A stretch of DNA of 48,048 nucleotides from a virus: the IMG/VR virus record IMGVR_UViG_3300042888_001925, positions 1-48,048 of that record. One strand, given 5' to 3'. The position numbers and the translations under genes are program-made. Position 1 is the stretch's first letter, and the number at the start of each line of letters is the position of its first letter. This document shows, piece after piece, positions 7,186 to 15,324 of this stretch. Below the pieces are notes generated by a model. That model was given only the letters and a program-made list of their open reading frames with translations, did not search any database and had not been told where the DNA came from.

Positions 7186-7614
7186 TTAAATTTTGTTTAT
7201 GATGTGTGAGCCATGAACTCTAACTGAGATCTGGCCATTGTAATAATCTGTAGATTCTAATACTTTGTGATTGAACTGTTCTCTAGCTTCAATGTAACTG
7301 CATTGTGCTTTTGATGTGCAATAGTAAAGTATTTCTCTGGTGAAGTTTTCGGTGCCTAAGGTGTTTACATCAACAGTTAGATTTTCGCTTGAACCGTAGT
7401 AGTCGCGCCAATCACTGTCAATTTTGGTTCTAATTTTCTTTTTTTTCTTGATGCCGTTTTTTTGCTTGACTGTTTTATATGTTGTTTTTGAAAATTTAGC
7501 TAGTTTTTTGCCTATGTACTTGCGACCAGAAAGATTATTGGTGATCAGGTAAACAAATCCTATGCATTCTTCGGGCAGTGTCTCGACTGGGGTGTTTTGA
7601 TAAAGCCATGTCAT
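7186..7614 (-). CDS. GIY-YIG nuclease, possibly a free-standing homing endonuclease
   Basis: The 142-residue protein carries the GIY-YIG signature as GFVYLI (residues 19-24) and YIG (33-35), with a downstream helix YIEAREQF that supplies the usual catalytic glutamate region. GIY-YIG enzymes cut DNA with one active site and occur in T4-like phages as Seg-type homing endonucleases and as repair or restriction nucleases. A Lys-rich insert (KQKNGIKKKKKIRTK) follows the motif and may contact DNA. No separate DNA-binding domain is visible, so target choice is unknown. It is the last gene of the minus-strand early-type run and is followed by the hairpin-rich gap, a typical place for a homing element to lodge. 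Confidence 0.7.
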   Translation of the reverse strand: MTWLYQNTPVETLPEECIGFVYLITNNLSGRKYIGKKLAKFSKTTYKTVKQKNGIKKKKKIRTKIDSDWRDYYGSSENLTVDVNTLGTENFTREILYYCTSKAQCSYIEAREQFNHKVLESTDYYNGQISVRVHGSHIINKI

Positions 7615-7669
7615 GCGGAATCTGTTGTATTACCTTTGCACTATAGTTATGCCTGGGTTCAAAATTACA

Positions 7670-8545
7670 TTAAAAAGTTGCCTCTCTTAATTCTGTCTCT
7701 CTTTGCCATTGGTTACTAAAACTTGAACTTCCGTCCTTGGATCCGCATGTGTTTAAACAAACAATATTGGGTTGTGAACTATTCCACGAATTCTGAACAC
7801 TGTCAAAATCTGTGACAAAATCTCGTTGTCTTGACCCCAACCAACAGCAAGGACTCATGTTACCTTGTGCGTCAATATATGCACTTTGTTCTCGAAGTGC
7901 ATGACAATCGACAGTGGCAGAAACAACTTGCGGAAACTGCCATCCTATTGGTGCTTCAAGTCTATCTGTAAATCCACGCTTGCTGATCTTGGCACGGAAC
8001 CAAGTAAACCCCATGTCTTGAGCCAGTTGTTCACACTCGTCGACTTGATGTTGATTGTGTCGGTAAACCAGCATGTCCCAGTGTGCTGACCCACCTGCTT
8101 CTATAAATGCCTGTGCATTATTCATTAGCTTGGACCACTTGACATTCTTTCGATATGTTTCGTTTGTGCTAGCCAATCCGTCAATACTAAACACAACATA
8201 ATCCAGTGGTTGATTGAATATGGTACCCAATGCATGCCACCAAACTGTGGTTTGTATGCCACCATTGCTGTTCATTCCCAGAGTGATGTTGGGGTTTTGA
8301 CTTCTAAAATAATTGTAAATGTCCAGAGTATGTTTGCCAGCAGCAGGATCGCCATAGTTGCCACACATGAACATCTTGTCAAGTTGTGCAATTTGCTCGT
8401 TAGGGAAGTGTTCAAGGATCTGCTCCACTGTGAGATGATGCTGACGATCCTTACGAAAATCAGCATCAGTTTCTCTAGCACACAAGGCACATGCCGCTTG
8501 GCATACATCCGTAGGTTCTAGGTGTAAGACTTTTATATCACGCAA
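7670..8545 (-). CDS. Radical SAM protein with SPASM-like C-terminal cysteines
   Basis: The start is a TTG at 8545: the frame has a TAG stop two codons upstream, and no ATG precedes the cluster motif. The motif CQAACALC gives C15, C19 and C22 (CX3CX2C), which binds the 4Fe-4S cluster that reductively cleaves S-adenosylmethionine. A GNYGDP segment sits where the 'GGE' SAM-binding strand is expected. C-terminal cysteines (CHALREQ, SPCCWLG, CLNTC) resemble a SPASM/twitch extension that holds auxiliary clusters in peptide- or sugar-modifying enzymes. The gene overlaps gp46 by 8 nt and so is part of the gp55-gp47-gp46 operon. The substrate is unknown. A second radical SAM gene lies at 47553. Confidence 0.75.
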   Translation of the reverse strand: MRDIKVLHLEPTDVCQAACALCARETDADFRKDRQHHLTVEQILEHFPNEQIAQLDKMFMCGNYGDPAAGKHTLDIYNYFRSQNPNITLGMNSNGGIQTTVWWHALGTIFNQPLDYVVFSIDGLASTNETYRKNVKWSKLMNNAQAFIEAGGSAHWDMLVYRHNQHQVDECEQLAQDMGFTWFRAKISKRGFTDRLEAPIGWQFPQVVSATVDCHALREQSAYIDAQGNMSPCCWLGSRQRDFVTDFDSVQNSWNSSQPNIVCLNTCGSKDGSSSFSNQWQRETELREATF

Positions 8546-10301
8546 GATCTACATCCGTATTGTAACTAGTAAACCCGTTTTCTTTCACAACTTTGAGAAT
8601 GTTTTCAACACGGCCTGCTAGTTCATCTCGATGACTCACTAGCCAAATGCTTTTGTTACGTTCTCGACTCATCTTTTTCAGCAGCGCAAGGCTGGATTCA
8701 ACACCTTGTGTATCCAAGCCGTTGTCAATCAGTTCATCAATAAACAGCAGGTTGATAGGCGAATACAAACTTTCCCATACATCTCTAAACGCCCAGCTCA
8801 TGCTCAAGATCAGTCGGTTACGCTCACCACGACTTAGGTTGTCAAAATCCAGTTCACGACCCAGTTCTTCGATGCTGACTGAGAGATCATTTTGAAACTT
8901 CACAGTGTGTGGCAATCCAATGCGATCCAAGTAGTGTGTGAGTCTTGCATTGAGATAACTCAAGTTCTGATCAATGATCTTCTTGCGAACAAAACTGTCC
9001 TTGCTGGTCAGCAGCTTGAGCAAAAAGTCCTGATGATCTTGCACTCGAGTTAATTCGTTCACAGTGTCATATGCAACCGATTGTAGTGCTTGATTTTGCA
9101 TGTCGTTGATTTGTTCGTCATATGGATCAGTGTCAGCAGATCTTGAGGCCAGACTCTTTTGCAAGCTGTCCACTGAATTTTTATGATTCAATGCGTCTTC
9201 CAGTGTGTCATAAAACACTGTGGGGGCCTTGCCCAGCTCGCCAAGTTGTTTCAATGTGTCCTGATGTTCCAGGCGCTGAGTGTCGTTGGTCAGCAGTTGC
9301 AGTGCTGCTTCTTGCAAGGCATTTTGTTTGCTCACACGAATCTCGTCTTGTTTGGTGTCGTGAATGTCTGATCCGCAGGCATAGCACTTGTGGTTGTCCA
9401 AGGATGCAATTTCCTCAGTCAGCTTGGTTTTGGTTTTGACAAGTTTGGCATCGTCTGCATCAATGCTGCGTATCCATCGGGTGGCCTCGTCAATTGCGGT
9501 CTTGCGTTGATGAAACACCACCAGTTCTCGATGAGCACTGACTTCTAGCTCAATGTTGATGTGTTCAAGATCTGCAATGGCCTGTGTGTACTGTGCCACA
9601 TCTTCTGCTCGTTTGGCAGTCCAAAGACGTTGTCGTTTTCGCAGGCTTTCAATTTGTTCTTCAATACGTTTGTTGGCTTCTTGCACAGCTCGAATACGCA
9701 TTTCTTCTTGTGTGATAGCGTCCTTGGTTTGCTTGTTGAGCTCTTTGATACGGTCAGCTCGTTCGCTCAACAGTGTGATACCCAACAACTGCTCAATGAT
9801 AGTGCGTTGCTCATTGGACTTTAGGCTCAGGAAGGGCTCAGTGTAAGTGTTCAGTGCAAGTATGTGCTTGAACATGTCGTGGCTCATGCCAATCACACGT
9901 TCAATGGCGTCTTGTGTTTCTCTTGAATCACCCTGTGCTTCGTCGGTTGCTGTTTTTTCTTCGTTGTTCACAAAGAATCGCAACACATTAGGCTTGCGCC
10001 CTCGTTCGATCTTGTAGTCCACCCCGTTCACACCAAAGTCCAGACTAACCATCATGCCCTTGCCATTGGTCTTGTTCACAAGGTTGTCCTTGCGAATGTT
10101 GCTTAGGGCATTGCCATACAAGGCGTAGCTTAGTGCATTGATGATTGTGGTTTTGCCTGTGCCGTTGCGACTGCCGTCACCGCCTAGATCCAGGTTCTCG
10201 CCCAGTACCAATGTAAGATCATTGCGGTTAAAGTCAATGCCTTGTGTGGCATTGCCCACACTCATGAAGTTTTTGACAGTTAAATTTTTAATGTGAATCA
10301 T
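8538..10301 (-). CDS. 46: Recombination endonuclease subunit gp46 (Rad50/SbcC-like ATPase)
   Basis: This 587-residue SMC-type ATPase has the full set of motifs: a P-loop region with SRNGTGKTT (K50), long coiled coils, a zinc hook CYAC (C306, C309), an ABC signature LSRGE (489-493), a Walker B LLFIDE (D522/E523) and an H-loop SHRDE. gp46 works with gp47 to resect DNA ends for recombination-dependent replication and to degrade host DNA. The P-loop is preceded by an extra Gly/Asp-rich insert (GENLDLGGDG), and the first glycine of the Walker A pattern is serine, as far as I recall a trait of marine T4-like gp46 proteins. Its start overlaps the gp47 stop as ATGA, implying translational coupling of the two subunits. 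Confidence 0.93.
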   Translation of the reverse strand: MIHIKNLTVKNFMSVGNATQGIDFNRNDLTLVLGENLDLGGDGSRNGTGKTTIINALSYALYGNALSNIRKDNLVNKTNGKGMMVSLDFGVNGVDYKIERGRKPNVLRFFVNNEEKTATDEAQGDSRETQDAIERVIGMSHDMFKHILALNTYTEPFLSLKSNEQRTIIEQLLGITLLSERADRIKELNKQTKDAITQEEMRIRAVQEANKRIEEQIESLRKRQRLWTAKRAEDVAQYTQAIADLEHINIELEVSAHRELVVFHQRKTAIDEATRWIRSIDADDAKLVKTKTKLTEEIASLDNHKCYACGSDIHDTKQDEIRVSKQNALQEAALQLLTNDTQRLEHQDTLKQLGELGKAPTVFYDTLEDALNHKNSVDSLQKSLASRSADTDPYDEQINDMQNQALQSVAYDTVNELTRVQDHQDFLLKLLTSKDSFVRKKIIDQNLSYLNARLTHYLDRIGLPHTVKFQNDLSVSIEELGRELDFDNLSRGERNRLILSMSWAFRDVWESLYSPINLLFIDELIDNGLDTQGVESSLALLKKMSRERNKSIWLVSHRDELAGRVENILKVVKENGFTSYNTDVDLA

Positions 10302-11314
10302 AGAGTTTGATAGATCTTCAGCAGCAGTTTGTTATCGTAGAACTCTGACTCAATGTTGGTAATTTGATCTGTAACAATTTGATCTACAGATTCAAATTTG
10401 ACTTCGCCAGGCGCAAGGTCTTCGCCTACCCCAGAAGTTTTGTTTGGAATCAAGGCCATTTCACGCAGATTATAATCTCGAACAAATGTTTCTTTGATAA
10501 AGTTGGCTTCTTCGTAGCTGATCTCAATGTCAAGGTTGACTCGCACATGCATCTTGGGCACAAGCAAAGCAGCAGCATTATCAATCAGGTTGGCCAGGCC
10601 ATACACGCGATATCGGGGTTGGTCAGGCCAAGCATGAAACTCAGGTTCCTGACCCCATTCCAGAATCATCATGCCACGCTCGTCATCACCGGCGTCGGCA
10701 TAGTTGTGTGGAAAACAGTTGCCGATGTAGGTAATGTTCTTTTTGGTCTGTCGTTTGTGAAAGTGTCCGGTAAACACATGTTCAAAACCGGTGAAGTCTT
10801 CTCTTTGTACCTCGCCGTGATCTGGCATGGCCACCATGGCGTTCATCATGTATCCAGGCAGCTCAAAGTGCCCAAACATGTATTTGCCGTTTAGTTTGGG
10901 TATGCGTTTATGATCATCCCCACAAAGCCAAGGAGCAATAACAACGTTACCGCTGTCAAACCAGTCATTGCAGATGTGTACGTTTGGAAGATGTTTGGCC
11001 CACTCTACACTTTGGATATCTCTCTTGTCACGATAGTACAAGTCATGATTGCCGGGTATGAAATACACTGCGGAAAAGTTGTCATTCATGTGCTCCAAGG
11101 CTTGCAGGCTATAGTTCAGCGTAACAATGTTTAGACTGGATCGATTGTTGTGCCAGTCACCCAGAAACAAACAAGTTTCACAACCTTGCTCCCGAGCCTT
11201 GGCAGTGGCCCACTTCACAAAGGTCAAACAGTCTTCGTTGTGAAGTTGACTGTTTGACTTGAGTCCAAAGTGAATATCAGTAAAGACGGCTGCTTTTTTA
11301 AATAGATTGCTCAT
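10298..11314 (-). CDS. 47: Recombination endonuclease subunit gp47 (Mre11/SbcD-like nuclease)
   Basis: I place the start at the ATG at 11314, because the sequence MSNLFKKAAVFTDIHFG then brings the first metallophosphatase motif (D13-x-H15) to its normal N-terminal place; an upstream ATG at 11350 adds 12 residues deep inside the preceding gene. The other phosphoesterase motifs follow in order: GDWHNN, GNHD and GHFHK. These residues bind two metal ions for exonuclease and endonuclease action. The product (338 aa) is the normal size for T4 gp47 (339 aa). It overlaps the end of the gp55-like gene by 17 nt and the gp46 start by 4 nt, so the three are co-expressed. Confidence 0.93.
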   Translation of the reverse strand: MSNLFKKAAVFTDIHFGLKSNSQLHNEDCLTFVKWATAKAREQGCETCLFLGDWHNNRSSLNIVTLNYSLQALEHMNDNFSAVYFIPGNHDLYYRDKRDIQSVEWAKHLPNVHICNDWFDSGNVVIAPWLCGDDHKRIPKLNGKYMFGHFELPGYMMNAMVAMPDHGEVQREDFTGFEHVFTGHFHKRQTKKNITYIGNCFPHNYADAGDDERGMMILEWGQEPEFHAWPDQPRYRVYGLANLIDNAAALLVPKMHVRVNLDIEISYEEANFIKETFVRDYNLREMALIPNKTSGVGEDLAPGEVKFESVDQIVTDQITNIESEFYDNKLLLKIYQTL

Positions 11315-12227
11315 CAACTGATTGTAATGCATCGTCCAGGCTACTTGCAACCGGTCCGGACATGGCTGCCATACTTTTGGCTCCAGAGTTCTGACGAGTC
11401 CAGGATGGGTTTAGGCCATTGATTTCCAGAATGTCATCACGGATGTTTTGATTTTTCTTTTCAATGTTCAAGATACGAGTAAAGCTGTTGGTGATGGCAG
11501 CAGTGTAGTAGGCAAATGGATTTTGACTTTTGCTTTCATCAAACTGCAGGCCAATCTGTGATAGCTGTAGCAGTGCTTGGCCGCGCATTTCTTCGTTGTA
11601 GGTATAACCACGCCAGTTTGAACGAGTGGCATAGCGTTCGCACAGTTTCATAAACATCATGGCCAATTTTCGAGTCATGCTGCCATGATCTCTACAAAAT
11701 TCACCTGTTGCCAAGTCGCCCTTCCAGTGACTGCGACCCACCATGAATGTGGTTTTGTCTTCGTTTAGTCGATAGTGTTCAAATGGTGGAAAGTTCAGTC
11801 TCACATGATTCATGTCCAGCACTGGCTCGTCAACTAAGTCAGCCAATGGATCATCTTCAGTGACATCATCAAGATCTAGAATTTCTTCTAGCTTGCGTTT
11901 TTTGGCTTCTGCTTTGGTGATCTTTTTGGGAGCCATGGGAATATGATCCCACATGGTGATGCGAAACACCAGATCAGTGTTGGCAATCTTTTTCTGATCA
12001 ATCACTTGGCCAGTTTCTCGTTTGATACGATCTGCACGATTTTTACGAGCTTCCACAATAGTGCGCTGGTTGATCTTGTCAACTGTGGGCAAAATAAGAT
12101 CGTATTGATGATCCAGGTCTCGGTCTCGATACCAGCAGTAGGTGTTTTTGCTGGCATGTATTTCTTTGAGGATATCTCTGTTGTTGAGATAGTTAACGCG
12201 GGGAGCCGCTTTGGGTAGTAAAGACAT
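11298..12227 (-). CDS. 55: Late-transcription sigma factor gp55-like, with long N-terminal extension
   Basis: The C-terminal half holds the gp55 signature: RSNWRGYTYNEEMRGQALLQ, then DESKSQNPFAYYTAAITNSF and NIEKKNQNIRDD, comparable to the T4 gp55 NKSKNPFAYFTQI...F.R.IEKEKKQ core. This region contacts RNA polymerase and recognises TATAAATA-type late promoters. At 309 residues it is well over the 185 of T4 gp55; the first ~170 residues contain a basic helix (residues ~97-115) and an acidic stretch DLDDVTEDDPLADLVDEP. Several exact or near TATAAATA boxes in this window fit its presence. The gene has a good ribosome site (AGGAG, 12240-12244) and a consensus sigma70 promoter upstream, so it is itself read before late genes. 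Confidence 0.82.
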   Translation of the reverse strand: MSLLPKAAPRVNYLNNRDILKEIHASKNTYCWYRDRDLDHQYDLILPTVDKINQRTIVEARKNRADRIKRETGQVIDQKKIANTDLVFRITMWDHIPMAPKKITKAEAKKRKLEEILDLDDVTEDDPLADLVDEPVLDMNHVRLNFPPFEHYRLNEDKTTFMVGRSHWKGDLATGEFCRDHGSMTRKLAMMFMKLCERYATRSNWRGYTYNEEMRGQALLQLSQIGLQFDESKSQNPFAYYTAAITNSFTRILNIEKKNQNIRDDILEINGLNPSWTRQNSGAKSMAAMSGPVASSLDDALQSVDEQSI

Positions 12228-12255
12228 AGTTGTCGGAATCTCCTAATGTGTACTT

Positions 12256-12283
12256 ATTGTAGCACTTTTACAACAGTTGTCAA
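12256..12283 (-). promoter_or_regulatory. Consensus sigma70 (early-type) promoter for the gp55-gp47-gp46 operon
   Basis: On the minus strand TTGACA (12283-12278) is followed after 16 nt by TACAAT (12261-12256), and the -10 is preceded by TGC, giving an extended -10 (TGCTACAAT). The expected start is near 12249, about 20 nt before the gp55-like ATG, with AGGAG in between. It is oriented away from the plus-strand structural module. Confidence 0.75.
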
Positions 12284-12314
12284 CCTTTCTATAAACTATG
12301 TGGTTTATTTTTTG

Positions 12315-12322
12315 GGTAAATA
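12315..12322 (+). promoter_or_regulatory. Probable late promoter variant GGTAAATA
   Basis: GGTAAATA shares the TAAATA core of the T4 late box and lies 18 nt before the ATG at 12341, with an AGGA ribosome site at 12329-12332. It faces opposite to the sigma70 promoter in the same 113-nt divergent gap, so the gap would switch from early minus-strand to late plus-strand transcription. Confidence 0.45.
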
Positions 12323-12340
12323 AGGTATAGGAAAATAATC

Positions 12341-15019
12341 ATGGCACAGCCGTACGATCCAAAAAAAGCAGCAACGTTTAATAAACTTCGTCAACAAGGA
12401 CTAAGTGAAGATGCCGCTGCCGCTCAAGCAGGAATACCGTTGGGTGACGGAAATTATGTAATCAGTGGAAAATTCAATGCTGATGGAACAAGGAATCCAA
12501 ACCCCGGCACCATGGGCGCTGACGTGCAAGGATCCAACAAAGTTGCTGGTGTCGATTATGACAACATAAGTGCTGCTGATGCAGCAGAAAATGCTAGATT
12601 TGACAGAGGTCTAGAGTCATCATCAAACTTTGAACAAGTTGATTTTCAGGTAGAAGCCAAAAATCCACCTGGCAAAGTAACGCCAATTAACTATGTCACA
12701 ACCAGCACAGAAACTGTGAGCGGCGGCGGATCAACAACCATTACTGCAGGCCCAAAAGTATCCACAGCATCAAGTCAAGCAGTTCAGCCAGCAATCAATG
12801 CCAAACAAGCTGAAATTGACGCATTTAACAAAGACAATCCCAGTCCGTTTGCTAGAAAAAAGCAAGGACTTCCGCCACTGACTCCGGAAGAAAATCAAGC
12901 CAGAATAGCCAAACAATCTGAACTCAACGATCAAAGAACAGCACTAGTAAACGGGCAAACTGAGCTCAAAGCAAGCACGCCGCCAACAATAACCACTGTA
13001 CCCAATACTACAACAACCACACAAACAGTTACTACAGGGACCAGCAGCACTAATCAAGCAGTGAATCCCGAAACTGATCAACAGTTATCACAGCAAAACG
13101 AAACTCAGTTAGCTGCTACTCGGTCGTTTGCCAATGCATCTAACCCTAGCACTGCACCACCTGTTGCCTCTGGCCTGCCGCCACCAAACACAGCACCAAC
13201 TGCTGCCGCCGCACAAGAATTATTAACTGAAGGGCAAGGCGGCTTAGGCACACAAAATTTAGAAAACATTGTTGGCGCTCAACAACAGATTGAAATATCT
13301 CAAGCCAATATACAGCAGAGTCAAGCGGCCAGTTTAGCAAATCAACAGTCTGTTGTTGATGCACAAGCTATTATTGCACAAAACAATGCTGAACTGGCTG
13401 ACGATAATTTATCAGAATCTCGACGAGCAGTGTTAGAAGCTAACAATGCTGAAAATGCAGCAGTTATTGCCCAAGCTGAGCAAAATATTGCAACCAATAC
13501 TAATAATATTGAACTAAGTCAAAGCAATATAAATGAAAATGAATTGGTAATTGATGCCAATGCTGACGGCTATGCAGCCTACAGCGGAGTTGGCATTACC
13601 CCACCTCCAGTTTCTCCCGAGGAAGATCCATTTGAACAAAGCAGACTTGAAGCAGAACAACAACTCAATGATGAACCAGTGGAGTTTGAACCTGCAGATG
13701 TTGACCCCGAGGAAGATCCATTTGAACAAAGCAGACTGGATGCAGAACAACAACTCAATGATCAACCAATAGAGTTTGATCCTGCAGATGTTGACCCCGA
13801 GGATGATCCATTTGAAGCTGAAAGATTAGAAAGAGAACAAGAACTCAATCGTCAAGAGTTAGCAGTAGAGGCCAACGAACCTGAACCAGTTTCTCCTGAA
13901 GATGATCCATTTGAAGCTGAAAGATTAGAAAGAGAACAACAATTCAATGATGAACCAGTGGAGTTTGAACCTGCAGATGTTGATCCTGAAGATGATCCAT
14001 TTGAAGCTGAAAGATTAGAAAGAGAACAAGAACTCAATCGACAAGAATTAGCCGAGACCGCAACCGAAGCTGAACCAGTTGATACCTCACAAGATCCTGG
14101 TTTGTCTGATGACGAAATACTTGCACGACGAAATCCTGGCGGCCTGTCTGATGAAGAAATACTAGATCGACAAGCAAATGCTGCACAAAAAAGTGCTATC
14201 AATCAGGCCACACTGCAAGCTCGGTACAAACAACCCAGCAATGATGACTGGCGTGTACGACTGAGCCTGAGCATAGGTGCTGATTACTTGTACAAAGCAT
14301 CACCAGCAGAACAGGGCATACTGGCACCGTTGGCCAAAACAGACGGTGTGGTATTTCCATATACTCCCACAATTGAAACCAGTTATGTGGCCAACTATAC
14401 CAAAACTGAGCTGACACATTCTAACTATCGCGGTGCATTCTATCAAAATAGCTCAGTACAAGATGTCATCATCCGTGGAATGTTCACTGCACAAGACACC
14501 AGCGAAGCTGCGTACATGCTGGCAGTGATCCATTTCTTTCGTTCAGTGACCAAGATGTTCTACGGCAAAGATTCACAACGAGGTGCACCACCGCCCTTGG
14601 TATATCTGTCAGGATTTGGTGATTTTCAATTTGCTGGTCATCCTTGTGTGGTCACAAATTTTAGTTACAGCTTGCCCAGTGATGTGGACTATATTCGTGC
14701 CAACAATCCCAACAACTACGGCACTGACCTGTTGAACCGTCGAGCTGCTGCACTGAGCTCTCCCACACCATTCAGTGGACAACAAGCACGTCAATCTATT
14801 TTGAATTCTGTGGGAGTGTTCTTTGGCGCACCTCCAACCAAGCCGACTCAGTCACCAATTACTCAAACAGTGGCCAACACTGCCAGAGCCACATATGTTC
14901 CTACCAAGATTGAAATCAGCATCACGCTATTGCCAATGCAGACTCGGGATCAGATCAGCAAGCAGTTCAGTGTCAAAGACTTTGCCAACGGTAAATTAAT
15001 ACAAGGAGGGTTCTGGTAA
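12341..15019 (+). CDS. Baseplate tail-tube cap/initiator-like protein (gp48/gp54-type) with long disordered repeat region
   Basis: The 892-residue protein has two parts. Residues 1-620 are low-complexity: Thr/Ala/Gln-rich runs, helical NxAxI heptads and five acidic 30-residue repeats (13616-14054). The last ~270 residues form a folded domain starting WRVRLSLSIGADYLYK, with YVANYTKTELTHSNYRGAFY, AVIHFFRSVTKMFYGK and a C-terminal ISITLLPMQ strand. That domain resembles the tail-tube cap/tube-initiation proteins of marine T4-like phages, which close the baseplate hub and start tube polymerisation. T4 gp48 (364 aa) and gp54 (320 aa) have no such N-terminal region. The gene begins the plus-strand structural module and its stop shares a base with the gp53-like start. 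Whether it is gp48 or gp54 cannot be decided by eye. Confidence 0.65.
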   Translation: MAQPYDPKKAATFNKLRQQGLSEDAAAAQAGIPLGDGNYVISGKFNADGTRNPNPGTMGADVQGSNKVAGVDYDNISAADAAENARFDRGLESSSNFEQVDFQVEAKNPPGKVTPINYVTTSTETVSGGGSTTITAGPKVSTASSQAVQPAINAKQAEIDAFNKDNPSPFARKKQGLPPLTPEENQARIAKQSELNDQRTALVNGQTELKASTPPTITTVPNTTTTTQTVTTGTSSTNQAVNPETDQQLSQQNETQLAATRSFANASNPSTAPPVASGLPPPNTAPTAAAAQELLTEGQGGLGTQNLENIVGAQQQIEISQANIQQSQAASLANQQSVVDAQAIIAQNNAELADDNLSESRRAVLEANNAENAAVIAQAEQNIATNTNNIELSQSNINENELVIDANADGYAAYSGVGITPPPVSPEEDPFEQSRLEAEQQLNDEPVEFEPADVDPEEDPFEQSRLDAEQQLNDQPIEFDPADVDPEDDPFEAERLEREQELNRQELAVEANEPEPVSPEDDPFEAERLEREQQFNDEPVEFEPADVDPEDDPFEAERLEREQELNRQELAETATEAEPVDTSQDPGLSDDEILARRNPGGLSDEEILDRQANAAQKSAINQATLQARYKQPSNDDWRVRLSLSIGADYLYKASPAEQGILAPLAKTDGVVFPYTPTIETSYVANYTKTELTHSNYRGAFYQNSSVQDVIIRGMFTAQDTSEAAYMLAVIHFFRSVTKMFYGKDSQRGAPPPLVYLSGFGDFQFAGHPCVVTNFSYSLPSDVDYIRANNPNNYGTDLLNRRAAALSSPTPFSGQQARQSILNSVGVFFGAPPTKPTQSPITQTVANTARATYVPTKIEISITLLPMQTRDQISKQFSVKDFANGKLIQGGFW
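13616..14054 (+). repeat. Five tandem 90-99 bp coding repeats (acidic 30-residue units)
   Basis: Units start at 13616, 13706, 13796, 13895 and 13985. Each encodes PE(E/D)DPFE(Q/A)xRLExEQxLN followed, in most copies, by an EPVEFEPADVD-type linker. Spacings are 90, 90, 99 and 90 nt, always in frame. Copies 3 to 5 share the ERLEREQ version, and copies 1 and 2 the QSRL version, pointing to stepwise duplication. A shorter pair of GLSD(D/E)EIL units follows immediately. Confidence 0.9.
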
Positions 15020-15321
15020 TGGCTGCAACCTACGACGCAACAAGTCCCTATTACGCAACACCATTCTCCCAGTTTTATCTGGACAGCATGACCAATCGTC
15101 CTATTCCCAAAGAAGATGACGATTTGCAATTCACCATCAACTTGACCTATCAGTATCGTCCTGATCTGTTGGCTTATGATCTGTATGCCACCGGTGCCTT
15201 GTGGTGGGTGTTTTATCAACGCAACCCCAACACATTGACCAAACCACCCTTGGATTTTGTGGCTAACACCACCATCTACTTGCCCAAGTTAACCACGCTG
15301 CGAGCAGCTCTGGGATTTTAA
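15019..15321 (+). CDS. 53: Baseplate wedge protein gp53-like
   Basis: The 100-residue protein has the gp53 pattern: YQYRPDLLAYDLYATGALWWVFYQRNPN, that is, a two-strand/helix LysM-like segment with the W-WVF core, then a C-terminal IYLPKL strand. In T4, gp53 is a wedge component that binds the wedge to the hub; members from marine phages are often shorter than the 196-residue T4 protein. A strong ribosome site (AGGAGG, about 10 nt upstream) precedes the ATG, which overlaps the previous stop by one base. Its position directly ahead of the hub and spike genes fits the role. Confidence 0.75.
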   Translation: MAATYDATSPYYATPFSQFYLDSMTNRPIPKEDDDLQFTINLTYQYRPDLLAYDLYATGALWWVFYQRNPNTLTKPPLDFVANTTIYLPKLTTLRAALGF

Positions 15322-15324
15322 CGT

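Noticed and set aside
6901-7200. Group I or group II intron associated with the GIY-YIG gene
   Set aside because: The region is structured and has a GNRA-type loop, but I could not find the P/Q/R/S core elements of group I or a domain V of group II on either strand, and no split coding gene flanks it. It is kept only as an unnamed candidate RNA.
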